Source: JAWKRB01 sp041389885 (lineage in GTDB: Bacteria > Myxococcota_A > Polyangia > Polyangiales > Ga0077539). Taken from it: DNA of 64,000 nucleotides. Position 1 is the first letter of the stretch. The number at the start of each line of letters is the position of its first letter. The notes under the pieces were generated by a model. It was not told where the DNA came from. It worked only from the letters and a program-made list of their open reading frames with translations, and made no database searches. Shown here in pieces: positions 55,870 to 64,000 of this stretch. The position numbers were made by a program, and so were the translations under genes. The stretch lies in contig JAWKRB010000039.1 in assembly GCA_041389885.1 (NCBI GenBank), positions 1-64,000 on the forward strand, read 5' to 3'.

Positions 55870-56283
55870 ATGTTCCCAGCGAGCACCAAGGGCGGCGGGA
55901 TGTGCTTCGGCTTCCCCGATGTCTGCAAGACGCCGGCGCCTCCTGCGCCCTTTGTTCCGATCCCGTATCCCAACCTCGCGCCGCCGATGATGGCGAGCGG
56001 GGGGAGCTGCGCGAAGAAGGTCAAGATCCTCAACATGAAGGCCATGAAGGCGTCGACGGAGGTCTCGCGCTCCAACGGCGACGAGGCCGGCACCCTCAAG
56101 GGCATGGTCTCGATGACCAACATGGACAAGGCCAAGCCCGTGATGGGCTCGCCGGTGGTCATCATCGAGGGCAGCGGCGCGATGACCTGGCTCAAGCCCA
56201 CGCGCCACAACGGCACGAACGCCAACGCGCCCCCCGGCGCGCAGATCGCGCCGAGCCAGCCCCTGGTCATTCTCGGAATCTAG
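55870..56283 (+). CDS. DUF4150 PAAR-like protein
   Basis: A 137-aa PAAR-like tip protein. MFPASTKGGGMCFGFPDVCKTP is typical of DUF4150 (quoted here as MFPASTKGGGMCFGFPDVC, then PNLAPP). VKILNMKAMKAST and GTLKGMVSMTNMDKAKP follow. DUF4150 domains replace canonical PAAR repeats at the point of VgrG, often fused to a toxin; here there is no fused C-terminal toxin, so the effector must be separate. A GAGAGGGTGAG site precedes the ATG. Sixteen bases separate it from vgrG. Confidence 0.88.
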   Translation: MFPASTKGGGMCFGFPDVCKTPAPPAPFVPIPYPNLAPPMMASGGSCAKKVKILNMKAMKASTEVSRSNGDEAGTLKGMVSMTNMDKAKPVMGSPVVIIEGSGAMTWLKPTRHNGTNANAPPGAQIAPSQPLVILGI

Positions 56284-56298
56284 CGGGAGAGGTACGCC

Positions 56299-57780
56299 AT
56301 GCCGGTCGTGTTTTCTGACTTCGATGTCTCCGTGAGCACCGACGCAGTGCCCGACGGATCGCTCCTGCTGCGGCGCATGACGGGCGTCGAGTCGCTCTCG
56401 AAGCCCTTTGAATTTCAGCTCGTGGTCGAGTCGACCACCGAGGGCGGGCTGAGCTTCGACGAGGTCGACGCGATCCTCGCGCAGCCGTGGACGCTGCGCG
56501 TGGGCGACGACGACCCGCGGGTGATCCACGGCGCGGTGTCGGCGATCGACACGCTGCCGCACTCGACGCCGTCGGGGATCCAGTACGCGATCACGGTGGT
56601 CCCGCGGCTGTGGCGCACGTCGCTGACCTTCGGCACCTGGGTCTATCAAGACCTCACGGTGCCCGAGATCGTGGCTGACGTGCTGCAAGAGGCGGGCTTC
56701 GAGACGGGCACCGATTTCGAGATGCGGCTCTCGGCGCGGTACCCCAAGCGCGAGTACTGCGTGCAGTACCGCGAGACCGACCTCGCGTTCATCTCCCGGC
56801 TCTGCGAGCACGAAGGGATCTTCTTCTTCTTCGAGCACGCCGACGGCGTCGACAAGGTCGTCTTCGGCGACATGAACGTCGCGTTTCAGCCCCTCGAGGG
56901 CCACGAGTCGATCTCCTTCGACCCGCGCGCGGGGGTCACCGACCTGCGCGAGGTGGTCACCTCCATCGGCCGGCACCGGCAGGTGGGCGCGCAGAAGGTC
57001 GGGGTCAAAGACTTCAACTACCGCACCCCCGACCGGGTCATCGGCGCGGGCTTCAACGTCGACCCCCAGGGCGTGGGCCTGGTGATGGACTACGGCGACC
57101 ACTTCAAAGACCTCCCCGGCGCCAAGCGCACCGCGCGCATCCGCGCCGAGGAGATCTTCTGCCAGCGCGAGACCTACCAGCTCGTGAGCCGGGTGCGGGG
57201 CCTGCGCGCGGGGCACCGCTTCGGACTCCTCGACCACTTCTCCCACGACTTCGAGCAGGAGTACCTCGTGACGCAGGTGCGCCACTTCGTCGAGCAGTCG
57301 CACGACGCGAGCGCGCAGGGCTCGGTGGGGTATCACAACGAGGTCACGGCGATCCCCTACGCCAACGCGTACCGCCCGCCGAGGGTGACGCCGAAGCCCC
57401 GCATCGCGGGCTTCATTCACGCGAAGATCGACGGCGAGGGCGGGAGCGCGACCGCCGACGGCTCGGCCCCCCTCGACGGCGAGGGGAGGTACCGCGTGGC
57501 GGTGCTGGGCGACGCGACGAAGAGCGCGGCGGGGCGCTCTTCGCGCTGGGTGCGGCGCGCGCAGCCCTTCTCGGGCGCGGGCTACGGGATGCACTTTCCG
57601 CTGCACGTGGGCGCCGAGGTGATGCTCGTGCACCTCGACGGAGACCCCGACCGGCCGGTGATCGTGGGCGCGGTGCCGAACCCCGCCAACGCGTCGCCGG
57701 TCAACGCCGAAGACGCGACGCTCAACCGCATCCGGTCGCGGTCGGGCATGGTCATGGGCTTTCACGACAACCGAGGCTGA
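56299..57780 (+). CDS. vgrG: type VI secretion tip protein VgrG
   Basis: A 493-aa VgrG, the trimeric spike of the T6SS. The N-terminal gp27-like region includes YCVQYRETDLAFISRLCEHEGI (cited in part: QYRETDLAFISRLCE near 153-167) and FFFFEH. The gp5-type OB-fold follows at about 385-480, with a GYGMHFPLHVGAEVMLVHLDGDPDRPVIVGAV-like stretch (GDPDRPVIVGAVPN cited). The family-typical end of that fold is present but the protein stops soon after (RSRSGMVMGFHDNRG). The long beta-helical spike of many VgrGs is therefore missing or supplied by the next gene, 3 bases downstream. GGGAGAGG precedes the ATG. Confidence 0.93.
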   Translation: MPVVFSDFDVSVSTDAVPDGSLLLRRMTGVESLSKPFEFQLVVESTTEGGLSFDEVDAILAQPWTLRVGDDDPRVIHGAVSAIDTLPHSTPSGIQYAITVVPRLWRTSLTFGTWVYQDLTVPEIVADVLQEAGFETGTDFEMRLSARYPKREYCVQYRETDLAFISRLCEHEGIFFFFEHADGVDKVVFGDMNVAFQPLEGHESISFDPRAGVTDLREVVTSIGRHRQVGAQKVGVKDFNYRTPDRVIGAGFNVDPQGVGLVMDYGDHFKDLPGAKRTARIRAEEIFCQRETYQLVSRVRGLRAGHRFGLLDHFSHDFEQEYLVTQVRHFVEQSHDASAQGSVGYHNEVTAIPYANAYRPPRVTPKPRIAGFIHAKIDGEGGSATADGSAPLDGEGRYRVAVLGDATKSAAGRSSRWVRRAQPFSGAGYGMHFPLHVGAEVMLVHLDGDPDRPVIVGAVPNPANASPVNAEDATLNRIRSRSGMVMGFHDNRG

Positions 57781-57783
57781 TCG

Positions 57784-59154
57784 ATGCCCAGCGAAATTGT
57801 CTTCGACCCGTGGGACATCATGGACGAGAGCGCCCCGGTGCCCTCGCACACCACCGAGACCCAGAACGGGCACCAGTGGTACATCTCCGCCACCGCGCCC
57901 GCGACCACCATCTCGGTCGGCCGCACCCACGGCCCCACGGGCAACGGCTTCTACATCGCCACGGCCAACGACGGCTTCATCAGCACCAACGGCGCGATGG
58001 CGATGCAGTCCAACGGACCCACGGGCATCGACTCGGTGGGTGCGTTCACCATGCGCGTCACCGCGGCGACGAAGATCACCACCGACGCGACCATCGACCT
58101 CCACGCGACCTCTACGGTGACGGTCATCGCGGGCAGCGGCGAGACCGCCGTGCTCGCGGCGGCGCACCCCGGCAACGAGGGCGGATCGCCCAACGGCGGC
58201 GGCGCGGCGTCGCCCCCCGCGGTGCCTCCGGGCCCCCCCGCGACGCCCGACCTCCCGAGCTTTCCCCCCAACGCGCCGGCGGGCCCTCCCGATCCCCACG
58301 GCAGCTCGGCCGTGTCGGGCGTGGGCGTGCCCGTGATCACCGGCGTGCTCGGCGGTCTGGCCATCGCCGAGGGAGGCTTCAGCGCCATCGGCGGCGTCGC
58401 CAGCGTGGGCGGGTCTATCTTCAACGCGGGCATGGCCATCGCGACCGCGCGGGCCGAGTCGGCGGCGGCCGAGTCGCGCAGCGCGGCAGACTCCGCCCTC
58501 GGAGCGCTCCCTCCCTCCGCGGCGGCGGCGGGGGGCGGCGGCCCCGACATCGACATGACCGCCGCGGCGCGGATTCTGGGCAAGGCGCAGACGGGCATCG
58601 CCTGGTACACCCCGGCGGCGATCAAGAGCACGGCCGACACGGCGATTCAGTGCCAGTCGCCGATCATCAAGCACATCGCCGACGTCGAGATCGTCAACAA
58701 CTCGGGCGTGTTCATCAAGAACAAGGCGGGCACGCAGATCAAGAGCGACGCGCCCCTCATCGAGAGCTCGTGCAAGCAGTGGAAGGCCACGGCGATGGTC
58801 ACCTCGTCGACCACGGGCCTCGCCATGGCGTCGATGTTCAGCGCGGGCTCGACGTCGATCACGGGCCTCGCCGCCGTGGGCATCACCGCGGGCGCGATGT
58901 GCAAGATCAAGGGCATGGGCATCACGTCGATCACCGGCGGCATCCTGCTCAAGCTCGAGTCGGGGGGGCAGATGATGTTCGCCTCGCCGATCTTCAAGCG
59001 CAGCCACGGCGTGGTGAAAGAGAAGGCCGGCACCACCGCGGTGCAGGTGGGCTCGCTGAAGTACAAGGCCATGATGTTCAAGGCGCAGGCCGTGAACTGG
59101 GGCGTGAAGGCGGCGACGGCGAAGTACCAGGCCGCGTCGATCAAGCTCGGATAG
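57784..59154 (+). CDS. putative VgrG spike extension or T6SS effector
   Basis: A 456-aa protein encoded three bases after vgrG. Residues 1-120 and 265-456 are repetitive, beta-rich and Thr/Ala/Gly-rich (AFTMRVTAATKITTDATIDL; ADVEIVNNSGVFIKNKAGTQI), resembling the needle-like VgrG C-terminus. In the middle, a Pro-rich linker (150-178) leads into a hydrophobic Gly-rich segment (about 183-220), as in membrane-targeting T6SS effectors. No enzymatic motif is seen. The position suggests it continues the split VgrG spike and may itself be the toxin. Both roles are inference; I recognise no family. Confidence 0.6.
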   Translation: MPSEIVFDPWDIMDESAPVPSHTTETQNGHQWYISATAPATTISVGRTHGPTGNGFYIATANDGFISTNGAMAMQSNGPTGIDSVGAFTMRVTAATKITTDATIDLHATSTVTVIAGSGETAVLAAAHPGNEGGSPNGGGAASPPAVPPGPPATPDLPSFPPNAPAGPPDPHGSSAVSGVGVPVITGVLGGLAIAEGGFSAIGGVASVGGSIFNAGMAIATARAESAAAESRSAADSALGALPPSAAAAGGGGPDIDMTAAARILGKAQTGIAWYTPAAIKSTADTAIQCQSPIIKHIADVEIVNNSGVFIKNKAGTQIKSDAPLIESSCKQWKATAMVTSSTTGLAMASMFSAGSTSITGLAAVGITAGAMCKIKGMGITSITGGILLKLESGGQMMFASPIFKRSHGVVKEKAGTTAVQVGSLKYKAMMFKAQAVNWGVKAATAKYQAASIKLG

Positions 59155-59169
59155 AGACCGTCAGCCCCC

Positions 59170-61407
59170 GTGCGAGTTCTCAAAGACACGCCCTTCGCCT
59201 TCGGCTTTCTCGTGTACGCCCTGCGGCCCCCGCAGCGATCCCTCGTGGTCGTGGTGAAGGGCACCTTCATCCGGGGTGACGACGGCGCCTGGGCGCCCGC
59301 GCCCGAAGACGATCAGGTCGGCTGCTCGGGCGAGGCGCACTGGGACGACGACGACGCCCAGAGCCTCCGCTACGACACCGATTTCGCGCTGCACAAGCCG
59401 CGGGGCGAGGTGCACCTCGCGGGCACCTTTCACGCGCCGCAGGGGCAGACCGTGACCTCGGGGGTGGCGTCGTTTCGCTTCGGCGCGATGCAGCGGGCCT
59501 TCGCGGTCTTCGGCGAGCGGAGCTGGAGCACCCTCGGAGGGCTCAGCGAGCCCGCGCCCTTCGCGTCGCTGCCGCTGCGCTGGGAGTACGCGTACGGAGG
59601 TCCCGGTCACGCGACGAACCCCGTGGGCGTTGGGGCCGACCGCCGGGCGCCGCCGCGCATCGAAGACCCCGCCGACCTGGTCTCGGAGCCGCGGAGCCGC
59701 CCCGAGCCCGCGGGCGCCGCGCCCCTCGCGCGCTCCTGGCCCCCGCGCGCGCGCCTCACCGGGACCTACGACCGCGGGTGGCTGAAGCACCGATGGCCCT
59801 GGCTCCCAGAGGATTTCGACTATACGTACTTCAACTCCGCGCCCGAGGCGCAGCGGGTGAGCGGGTACTTTCGCGGCGACGAAGACTTCGCCTGGCGCGC
59901 CCTCGACCCCGAGTGGCGGCTGGTCGAGGGGAGGCTCCCTGGCCTGCGCGCGCGGGCCTTCTTGCAGATGGAGCCGCGGGAGGGGGGAGAGTTTCGCGAG
60001 GTCCCGCTGGTGCTCGACACGGTGGTGCTCGACGCGGACCACCGACGGGTGCTGTGCACCTGGCGCGGGGTGGCCGCGGTCGAGAGCGAGGCCCTCACCG
60101 AGGTCGCGCATTTGTTCTACGTGCACGAGCCCCTCGACGCGCAGACGCCCCTCGACACGTGTCGCGCCTGGTACGAGCGGCGCCTCGCCGAAGAAGAAGC
60201 CGATGACGACGTCGAGGCCGCAGAGGAGGCCGAGCCCGCCCTCGCCGAGGCGCTCGCGCCCTACGACGCGATGCTGCGCTCGCTGGGGATCATCCCCGAG
60301 AACTTTCTCGCGAGCCTCGAGGCGCCCCCGGAGCCCATCACGGTGAAGCAGAACCGCGAGAACCTCGCGAAGCTCCGCGCGGCGATCGAGGCCGACGGCG
60401 AAGAGGTCCCCCCCGAGCTCGCCGCCGCCGAGCAAGACGTCGAGGCCGTCGCCGCTGAAGAGCCCGGAGACGGCCTGGCGAAGCGCGCGCACGTGATCGA
60501 CAAGCTCACCCGCGACGAGCGCGACTTCACCGAAGAGGACCTCACCGGCGCCGACCTCTCCGAGCTCGACCTCCGCGGCGTGATCTTTCGAGAGAGCACC
60601 CTGCGCCTCGCGGTGCTCGACCGCGCGCACCTCGACGGCGCCGACCTCACCGGCGCGGATCTGGGGGAGGTCCGCGCGCGGGGCGCGCGCTTCGTGCAGG
60701 CGAGGCTCGACGGCGTCGAGGCCGCGGGGCTCGACGCGCCCTTCGCGGATTTCTCCGGCGCCTCCCTCGAAGACGCCGAGCTCGGCGGCGCCTCCCTCGA
60801 CGACACGCGCTGGCACGAGGCGCACTGCAAGGGGACCGTCTTCGCCGAGTCGTCCCTCGCCCGCGCGGTGTTCACCCGCGCGGTGCTCGACGGCGCCGAC
60901 CTCGACCGCGCGACGCTCACGGAGTGTGACTTCACCGAGGCCTCCCTCGATGAGACCTCCCTCGAGGCCGCGCGCTGCGCGGGGTCGGTCTTCGACCGCG
61001 CGCGCCTGAGCAACGTGCGCGCCGGCGCCCGCGCCGACTTCACCGGGTGCCGCGCGCGCAACGTCTTCGCCCGCGAGGCGCGGCTGCAAGACAGCGTGCT
61101 CGACCAGTCCGACTTCAGCTTCTCGAACCTCGAGGGCGCAGACTTCTCGGGCTGCAGCATGGTGCAGACGCAGCTCAACCAGTGCGTGCTGCGCAAGGCG
61201 AACTTTCGGGCCGCGGTGCTCGTGGGCGCGGTGATCTTGAAGAGCGACGCGATGGAGGCCTGCTTCGAGGCCGCGCGGCTCTCGCACGCCGACCTGCGGG
61301 GCACGAGCCTCTTCGCCGCGGCGTTCTGGGAGGCCGTCACCGACGAGGTGCAGTGGGAGCTCGCGGACCTCCGCCGCACCCTCCTCGACCCCGAGGCCCC
61401 GCGGTGA
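59170..61407 (+). CDS. DUF2169 and pentapeptide-repeat fusion protein
   Basis: A 745-aa fusion. DUF2169 occupies about residues 1-330 (TPFAFGFLVYALRPPQRSLVVVVKG near the start, cited in part; then EYAYGGPG; then GTYDRGWLKHRWPWLPEDFD). An acidic, helical linker runs to about 450, followed by pentapeptide repeats from about 460 to 735 (ADLSELDLRGVIF, then LDGADLTGADLG and more, forming a right-handed square beta-helix). DUF2169 proteins sit beside VgrG and DUF4150 genes, and one in Agrobacterium is proposed as a chaperone for a T6SS effector. This one may load the DUF4150 tip or the candidate effector. The GTG start is set by the domain beginning. Confidence 0.82.
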   Translation: MRVLKDTPFAFGFLVYALRPPQRSLVVVVKGTFIRGDDGAWAPAPEDDQVGCSGEAHWDDDDAQSLRYDTDFALHKPRGEVHLAGTFHAPQGQTVTSGVASFRFGAMQRAFAVFGERSWSTLGGLSEPAPFASLPLRWEYAYGGPGHATNPVGVGADRRAPPRIEDPADLVSEPRSRPEPAGAAPLARSWPPRARLTGTYDRGWLKHRWPWLPEDFDYTYFNSAPEAQRVSGYFRGDEDFAWRALDPEWRLVEGRLPGLRARAFLQMEPREGGEFREVPLVLDTVVLDADHRRVLCTWRGVAAVESEALTEVAHLFYVHEPLDAQTPLDTCRAWYERRLAEEEADDDVEAAEEAEPALAEALAPYDAMLRSLGIIPENFLASLEAPPEPITVKQNRENLAKLRAAIEADGEEVPPELAAAEQDVEAVAAEEPGDGLAKRAHVIDKLTRDERDFTEEDLTGADLSELDLRGVIFRESTLRLAVLDRAHLDGADLTGADLGEVRARGARFVQARLDGVEAAGLDAPFADFSGASLEDAELGGASLDDTRWHEAHCKGTVFAESSLARAVFTRAVLDGADLDRATLTECDFTEASLDETSLEAARCAGSVFDRARLSNVRAGARADFTGCRARNVFAREARLQDSVLDQSDFSFSNLEGADFSGCSMVQTQLNQCVLRKANFRAAVLVGAVILKSDAMEACFEAARLSHADLRGTSLFAAAFWEAVTDEVQWELADLRRTLLDPEAPR

Positions 61408-62987
61408 GCGCGCGCATCGAGAGCGAGGCGGCCCTAGTCGCGTGGTTCGAGGCCCACGGCGGCTTCGAGGACGTCACCGTGAGCGACTGCGACCTCGCGC
61501 AGAAGAACCTCTCGCACGCGACCTTTCGCGACGTGACCTTCGAGCGCGTGCGGATGGACGAGGCGATCCTCACGGGCTGCGTGTTTCACCGGGTGACCCT
61601 GCGCGGCGTGAGCCTCGCGGGGGCGACCCTCGACGACTCGACGTGGATGGAGGTCGAGAGCGACCCCGCGGCGCCCGCGGATTTTCTCGGCGCCCGCGGC
61701 GCGCGGGTGCGGATGCACCTCTGCAAGCTCGCGGGCGCGCGCTGGGCGAGGGCGGTCTTCGACGAGGTCGCCTTCGCCGAGTGCGAGCTCGGGGGCTGCG
61801 ACTGGCGCGAGGCGTCGATCACCAGCGGGGAGTTTCTCGGCGGCGCGATGGGCGCGAGCTGGTGGAGCGGCGCGAGGCTGACCCGCTGCGTCCTCGACGG
61901 CGCCGAGCTCTCGCAGGGCGCCTTCGACGGCGCGGTGCTCGACGACACGAGCCTCTTTCGCGCGAAGCTCTCGAGCGCGCGCTTCGACGGCGCCACGCTG
62001 CGCGAGTGCACGCTGCGCGAGGCCGACCTGCGCGCGTCGGTGTTCCATCAGTCCGTGCTCGACGGCAGCGACCTCAGCGGCGCGCAGTGCGACGACGCGC
62101 ATTTCGTCGGCGCGTCCCTCGTCGAGGCCGACCTCACGGGCGCGGTGCTCGCGCGGGCCAACCTCACGCAGTCCGCGCTCACCGACGCCGACTTCACCGA
62201 CGCGCGGTGCGAGGGCGCCGAGCTCCACGCCGTGCGCGGCGAGCGCGTGACCTTCGACGGCGCGGACCTCTCCCGCGCCGACCTCCGCGGCGCCCTGCTC
62301 ACCGGCGCGTCGATGCTCGGCGCGACGCTCACGGGCGCGTCCCTCGCGGGGGCCGATCTCACCGGCGCCGACCTCGACGGGTGCGACCTCACGAGGGTGG
62401 TGCTCCACGACGCGACGATGGTGCGCGCGAGCCTCGTCGAGGCGCGGGCCGCGGGACGGCGCTTCGAGGGGATGAACCTCGCTGAGACCGACTGGTCCCG
62501 CGCGGAGCTCGAGGGCGCGTGCTTCGACCGGGCCGACCTCTCGAAGGCGTGCATGGCCGAGGCGAAGCTCCGAGGGGCCACGATGCGCGGGGTGATCGCG
62601 CCCTATCTCGAGCTCGACGGCGCCTGCGTCGACGAGGTGGACTTCACCGGCGCGCAGCTCCCCGGCGCGCAGCTCGTGGGGTGCATGGCGCGGCGCGCGG
62701 TGTTCAGCGCGGCGGTGCTGTCTCGGGCGATGCTCACGCGCTGCGCGCTGCAAGAGGCGCGGATGCTGGGCGCCGACCTCTCGTACGCCGACCTCTCGCA
62801 CGCGCGCCTCGAGAACGCCGACCTCAGCGACGCGAAGCTCCGCGGCGCGGCGATGCACGAGACGGTGTCGCACGGCGCGAGCTTCTCCCGCGCCGACCTC
62901 ACCGACGTCTCGCGGAGCGACGCGCCCCTCGCCGACGCCGAGCGCTTCGGCGCCGCGCTCCCCCCCGCGCCCGAGGCGCCGCGGTGA
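61404..62987 (+). CDS. pentapeptide-repeat protein
   Basis: A 527-aa protein made almost wholly of pentapeptide repeats (A/C-D/N-L-x-x; for example LREADLRASVF and LTGADLDGCDL) from about residue 25 to 505. It should fold as a long right-handed quadrilateral beta-helix of about 20 or more turns. No signal peptide or DUF2169 part is present. GTGA overlap with the DUF2169-pentapeptide gene shows coupled expression, and the two share repeat style, so it may extend or cap the same assembly or serve as immunity. Function unknown. Confidence 0.82.
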   Translation: MSARIESEAALVAWFEAHGGFEDVTVSDCDLAQKNLSHATFRDVTFERVRMDEAILTGCVFHRVTLRGVSLAGATLDDSTWMEVESDPAAPADFLGARGARVRMHLCKLAGARWARAVFDEVAFAECELGGCDWREASITSGEFLGGAMGASWWSGARLTRCVLDGAELSQGAFDGAVLDDTSLFRAKLSSARFDGATLRECTLREADLRASVFHQSVLDGSDLSGAQCDDAHFVGASLVEADLTGAVLARANLTQSALTDADFTDARCEGAELHAVRGERVTFDGADLSRADLRGALLTGASMLGATLTGASLAGADLTGADLDGCDLTRVVLHDATMVRASLVEARAAGRRFEGMNLAETDWSRAELEGACFDRADLSKACMAEAKLRGATMRGVIAPYLELDGACVDEVDFTGAQLPGAQLVGCMARRAVFSAAVLSRAMLTRCALQEARMLGADLSYADLSHARLENADLSDAKLRGAAMHETVSHGASFSRADLTDVSRSDAPLADAERFGAALPPAPEAPR

Positions 62988-64000
62988 GGGAGCTGCACCG
63001 CGCCCTCGACGACGCCCGAGAAGACCGCGCCTCGGCCCTCCGCGGAGAGGCCCTCGCCCACGACACCCTCCACCGCGTCGACCGCTGCGCGCGCTGCGGG
63101 CGCGTGTCTCGCAGGGTCGCGCTCCTCGCCGACGCGCCGGGGGGCGACAGCGCCGCGTCCATCGCGGCGTGGACCGCGTCGCAGCCCGAGCGCCTCCCCC
63201 TCGTCGAGGTCGGCTGCGAGTGCCCCGAGGCCGCCGCGGGGAGGCTCGCGGCGCTGGCCTACGTGCGCGCCTGCGCGGGGCGCGGCGAGGAGTGCGTGTA
63301 CGAGGGCGTCGACGAGGGCGAAGGGTGGTCCTGGCGGTGGCGGAGGCGCGCGCTGGATGGCGCGTCGGAGCCCTGCGAGGTCGACGCGCTGCCGCCGCTC
63401 TCGGCGCGGGAGGTCTGGCGCGGCGCCCTCGACGAGGCCGCCGGGGGAGCGCCCGTGCTCGCGCGGGTCGAGGCCGGGCTGTGGGTCTTCGCGGGGCCCC
63501 GCGAGGCGTCCCTCGAGGCGCGGGTCAAGGCGCGCGTGGGCGAGTGCGCGCGGGGGCTGCTGCTGCCGCTGAAGCTCCTCGCGTGGCGCCCCGTGGTGCC
63601 GACGTCGGAGGCGTGGACGACCTGGGCTCCCGCGCACGCCGAGGCCATTCGCGCGGGAGAGCTGCGCGCGGGCGCGGTGATCGACGCCGAGGTGCTGCGC
63701 GAGCTCGTGCGCGTGGCGGCGTGTCGCGCGGGGGTGGCTCTCGACGACGACGACGGCGCGTCGGTGACCCTGCGTCGCGGGGAGTTCGCCCGCGCGGTGG
63801 ACCTCGACCGCCTCGCCCTGAGCCTCGCGCTCCGCGGGGAGGGCCTCGCGCTGGGCGCCGCGCGCGCCGTGGCCGCGACGCTCGACATGCTCGCCGACGC
63901 CGCTGCGATCGCCGCCGAGGTGCGCGGGATGCGCCCCGAGGTGCGCTTCACCGCGGCGGGGTGGAGCCTCGTGCCCGAGCGCCCCGACGGGTCGCAGGGT
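62984..64000 (+). CDS. unrecognised protein with Cys-pair motifs, continues past window edge
   Basis: A reading frame of 339 codons open to the end of the window, starting at the GTG that overlaps the pentapeptide gene's stop (GTGA). It begins MRELHRALDDAREDRASALR and has CARC (about 35-38) and CECP (about 78-81) Cys pairs that could bind zinc, then Trp-rich EGWSWRWRR (about 113-121), and later a helical region. I recognise no family. Coupling to the spike operon makes it a candidate effector, immunity or accessory protein. Incomplete at the 3' end. Confidence 0.55.
   Translation, partial: MRELHRALDDAREDRASALRGEALAHDTLHRVDRCARCGRVSRRVALLADAPGGDSAASIAAWTASQPERLPLVEVGCECPEAAAGRLAALAYVRACAGRGEECVYEGVDEGEGWSWRWRRRALDGASEPCEVDALPPLSAREVWRGALDEAAGGAPVLARVEAGLWVFAGPREASLEARVKARVGECARGLLLPLKLLAWRPVVPTSEAWTTWAPAHAEAIRAGELRAGAVIDAEVLRELVRVAACRAGVALDDDDGASVTLRRGEFARAVDLDRLALSLALRGEGLALGAARAVAATLDMLADAAAIAAEVRGMRPEVRFTAAGWSLVPERPDGSQG

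Noticed and set aside
55846..59007. A 1053-codon open frame on the minus strand across vgrG and its neighbours
   Set aside because: Arg/His/Asp-rich shadow of well-supported T6SS genes; no motif or ribosome site.

Overview
The window is very GC-rich DNA packed with genes and reads as a myxobacterial chromosome (phylum Myxococcota, perhaps a Sandaracinus-like Polyangiales). Evidence: MYXO-CTERM-like tails (Gly-Cys, then a hydrophobic helix, then an Arg cluster) on two exported proteins; lipoproteins with Asp/Ala-rich linkers; Stig1-like Cys-rich repeats; a PilZ-like domain; many GTG and TTG starts; and extensive 4-base gene overlaps (GTGA, ATGA, TTGA). The species is inferred, not proven. No rRNA, tRNA, CRISPR array, insertion sequence or prophage was seen.

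Layout. 0-13 kb: four radical-SAM enzymes (one HemN-like, three with B12-binding-type N-termini), an FG-GAP/ASPIC secreted protein, a polytopic membrane protein, a flippase-like membrane protein and an alpha/beta hydrolase. 13-18 kb: a membrane protein, an ABC exporter pair and a GT-C-like membrane protein with an apparent frameshift. 18-23 kb: a rubrerythrin / Fe-S oxidoreductase / DUF3501 cluster that runs into a 2.7-kb block (about 20,040-22,790) where four consecutive genes (Fe-S tail, DUF3501, Uma2-type nuclease, SelO) are all broken by many indels although their motifs survive; this looks more like poor sequence than decay. 23-28.5 kb: MscS channel, LysR regulator with divergent DoxX, a three-gene putative electron-transfer module (4-TM b561-like protein plus two proteins with haem-type motifs) and an enoyl-CoA isomerase.

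28.5-38.7 kb is the most distinctive metabolic locus: a tight minus-strand operon of JmjC-type oxygenase, UbiA prenyltransferase, ferritin-like protein, NodU/CmcH carbamoyltransferase, DUF5989 peptide, radical-SAM enzyme and PhoD-like phosphatase. It is divergent from a second JmjC oxygenase whose start codon overlaps the first. A membrane-anchored methyltransferase and a 4'-phosphopantetheinyl transferase follow. The composition suggests a specialised lipid or metabolite pathway, with no product recognisable.

38.7-55 kb holds surface lipoproteins and OmpA-like proteins, a divergent pair of paralogous ATP-grasp ligases plus a third RimK-like one, a frameshifted epimerase, two methyltransferase/membrane genes, beta-propeller lipoproteins and a saccharopine-dehydrogenase-like oxidoreductase. 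55-64 kb is a type VI secretion spike/effector island (DUF3540, DUF4150 PAAR-like, VgrG, a separate spike-extension or effector candidate, DUF2169-pentapeptide fusion, a pentapeptide protein and an unfinished gene at the edge); no core secretion genes lie in the window.

Apparent frameshifts also break the genes at 16,622-18,110, 43,751-44,720 and 51,274-53,090, several at G/C homopolymers, so the sequence itself probably contains indel errors. All calls come from reading the sequence; no database search was possible.
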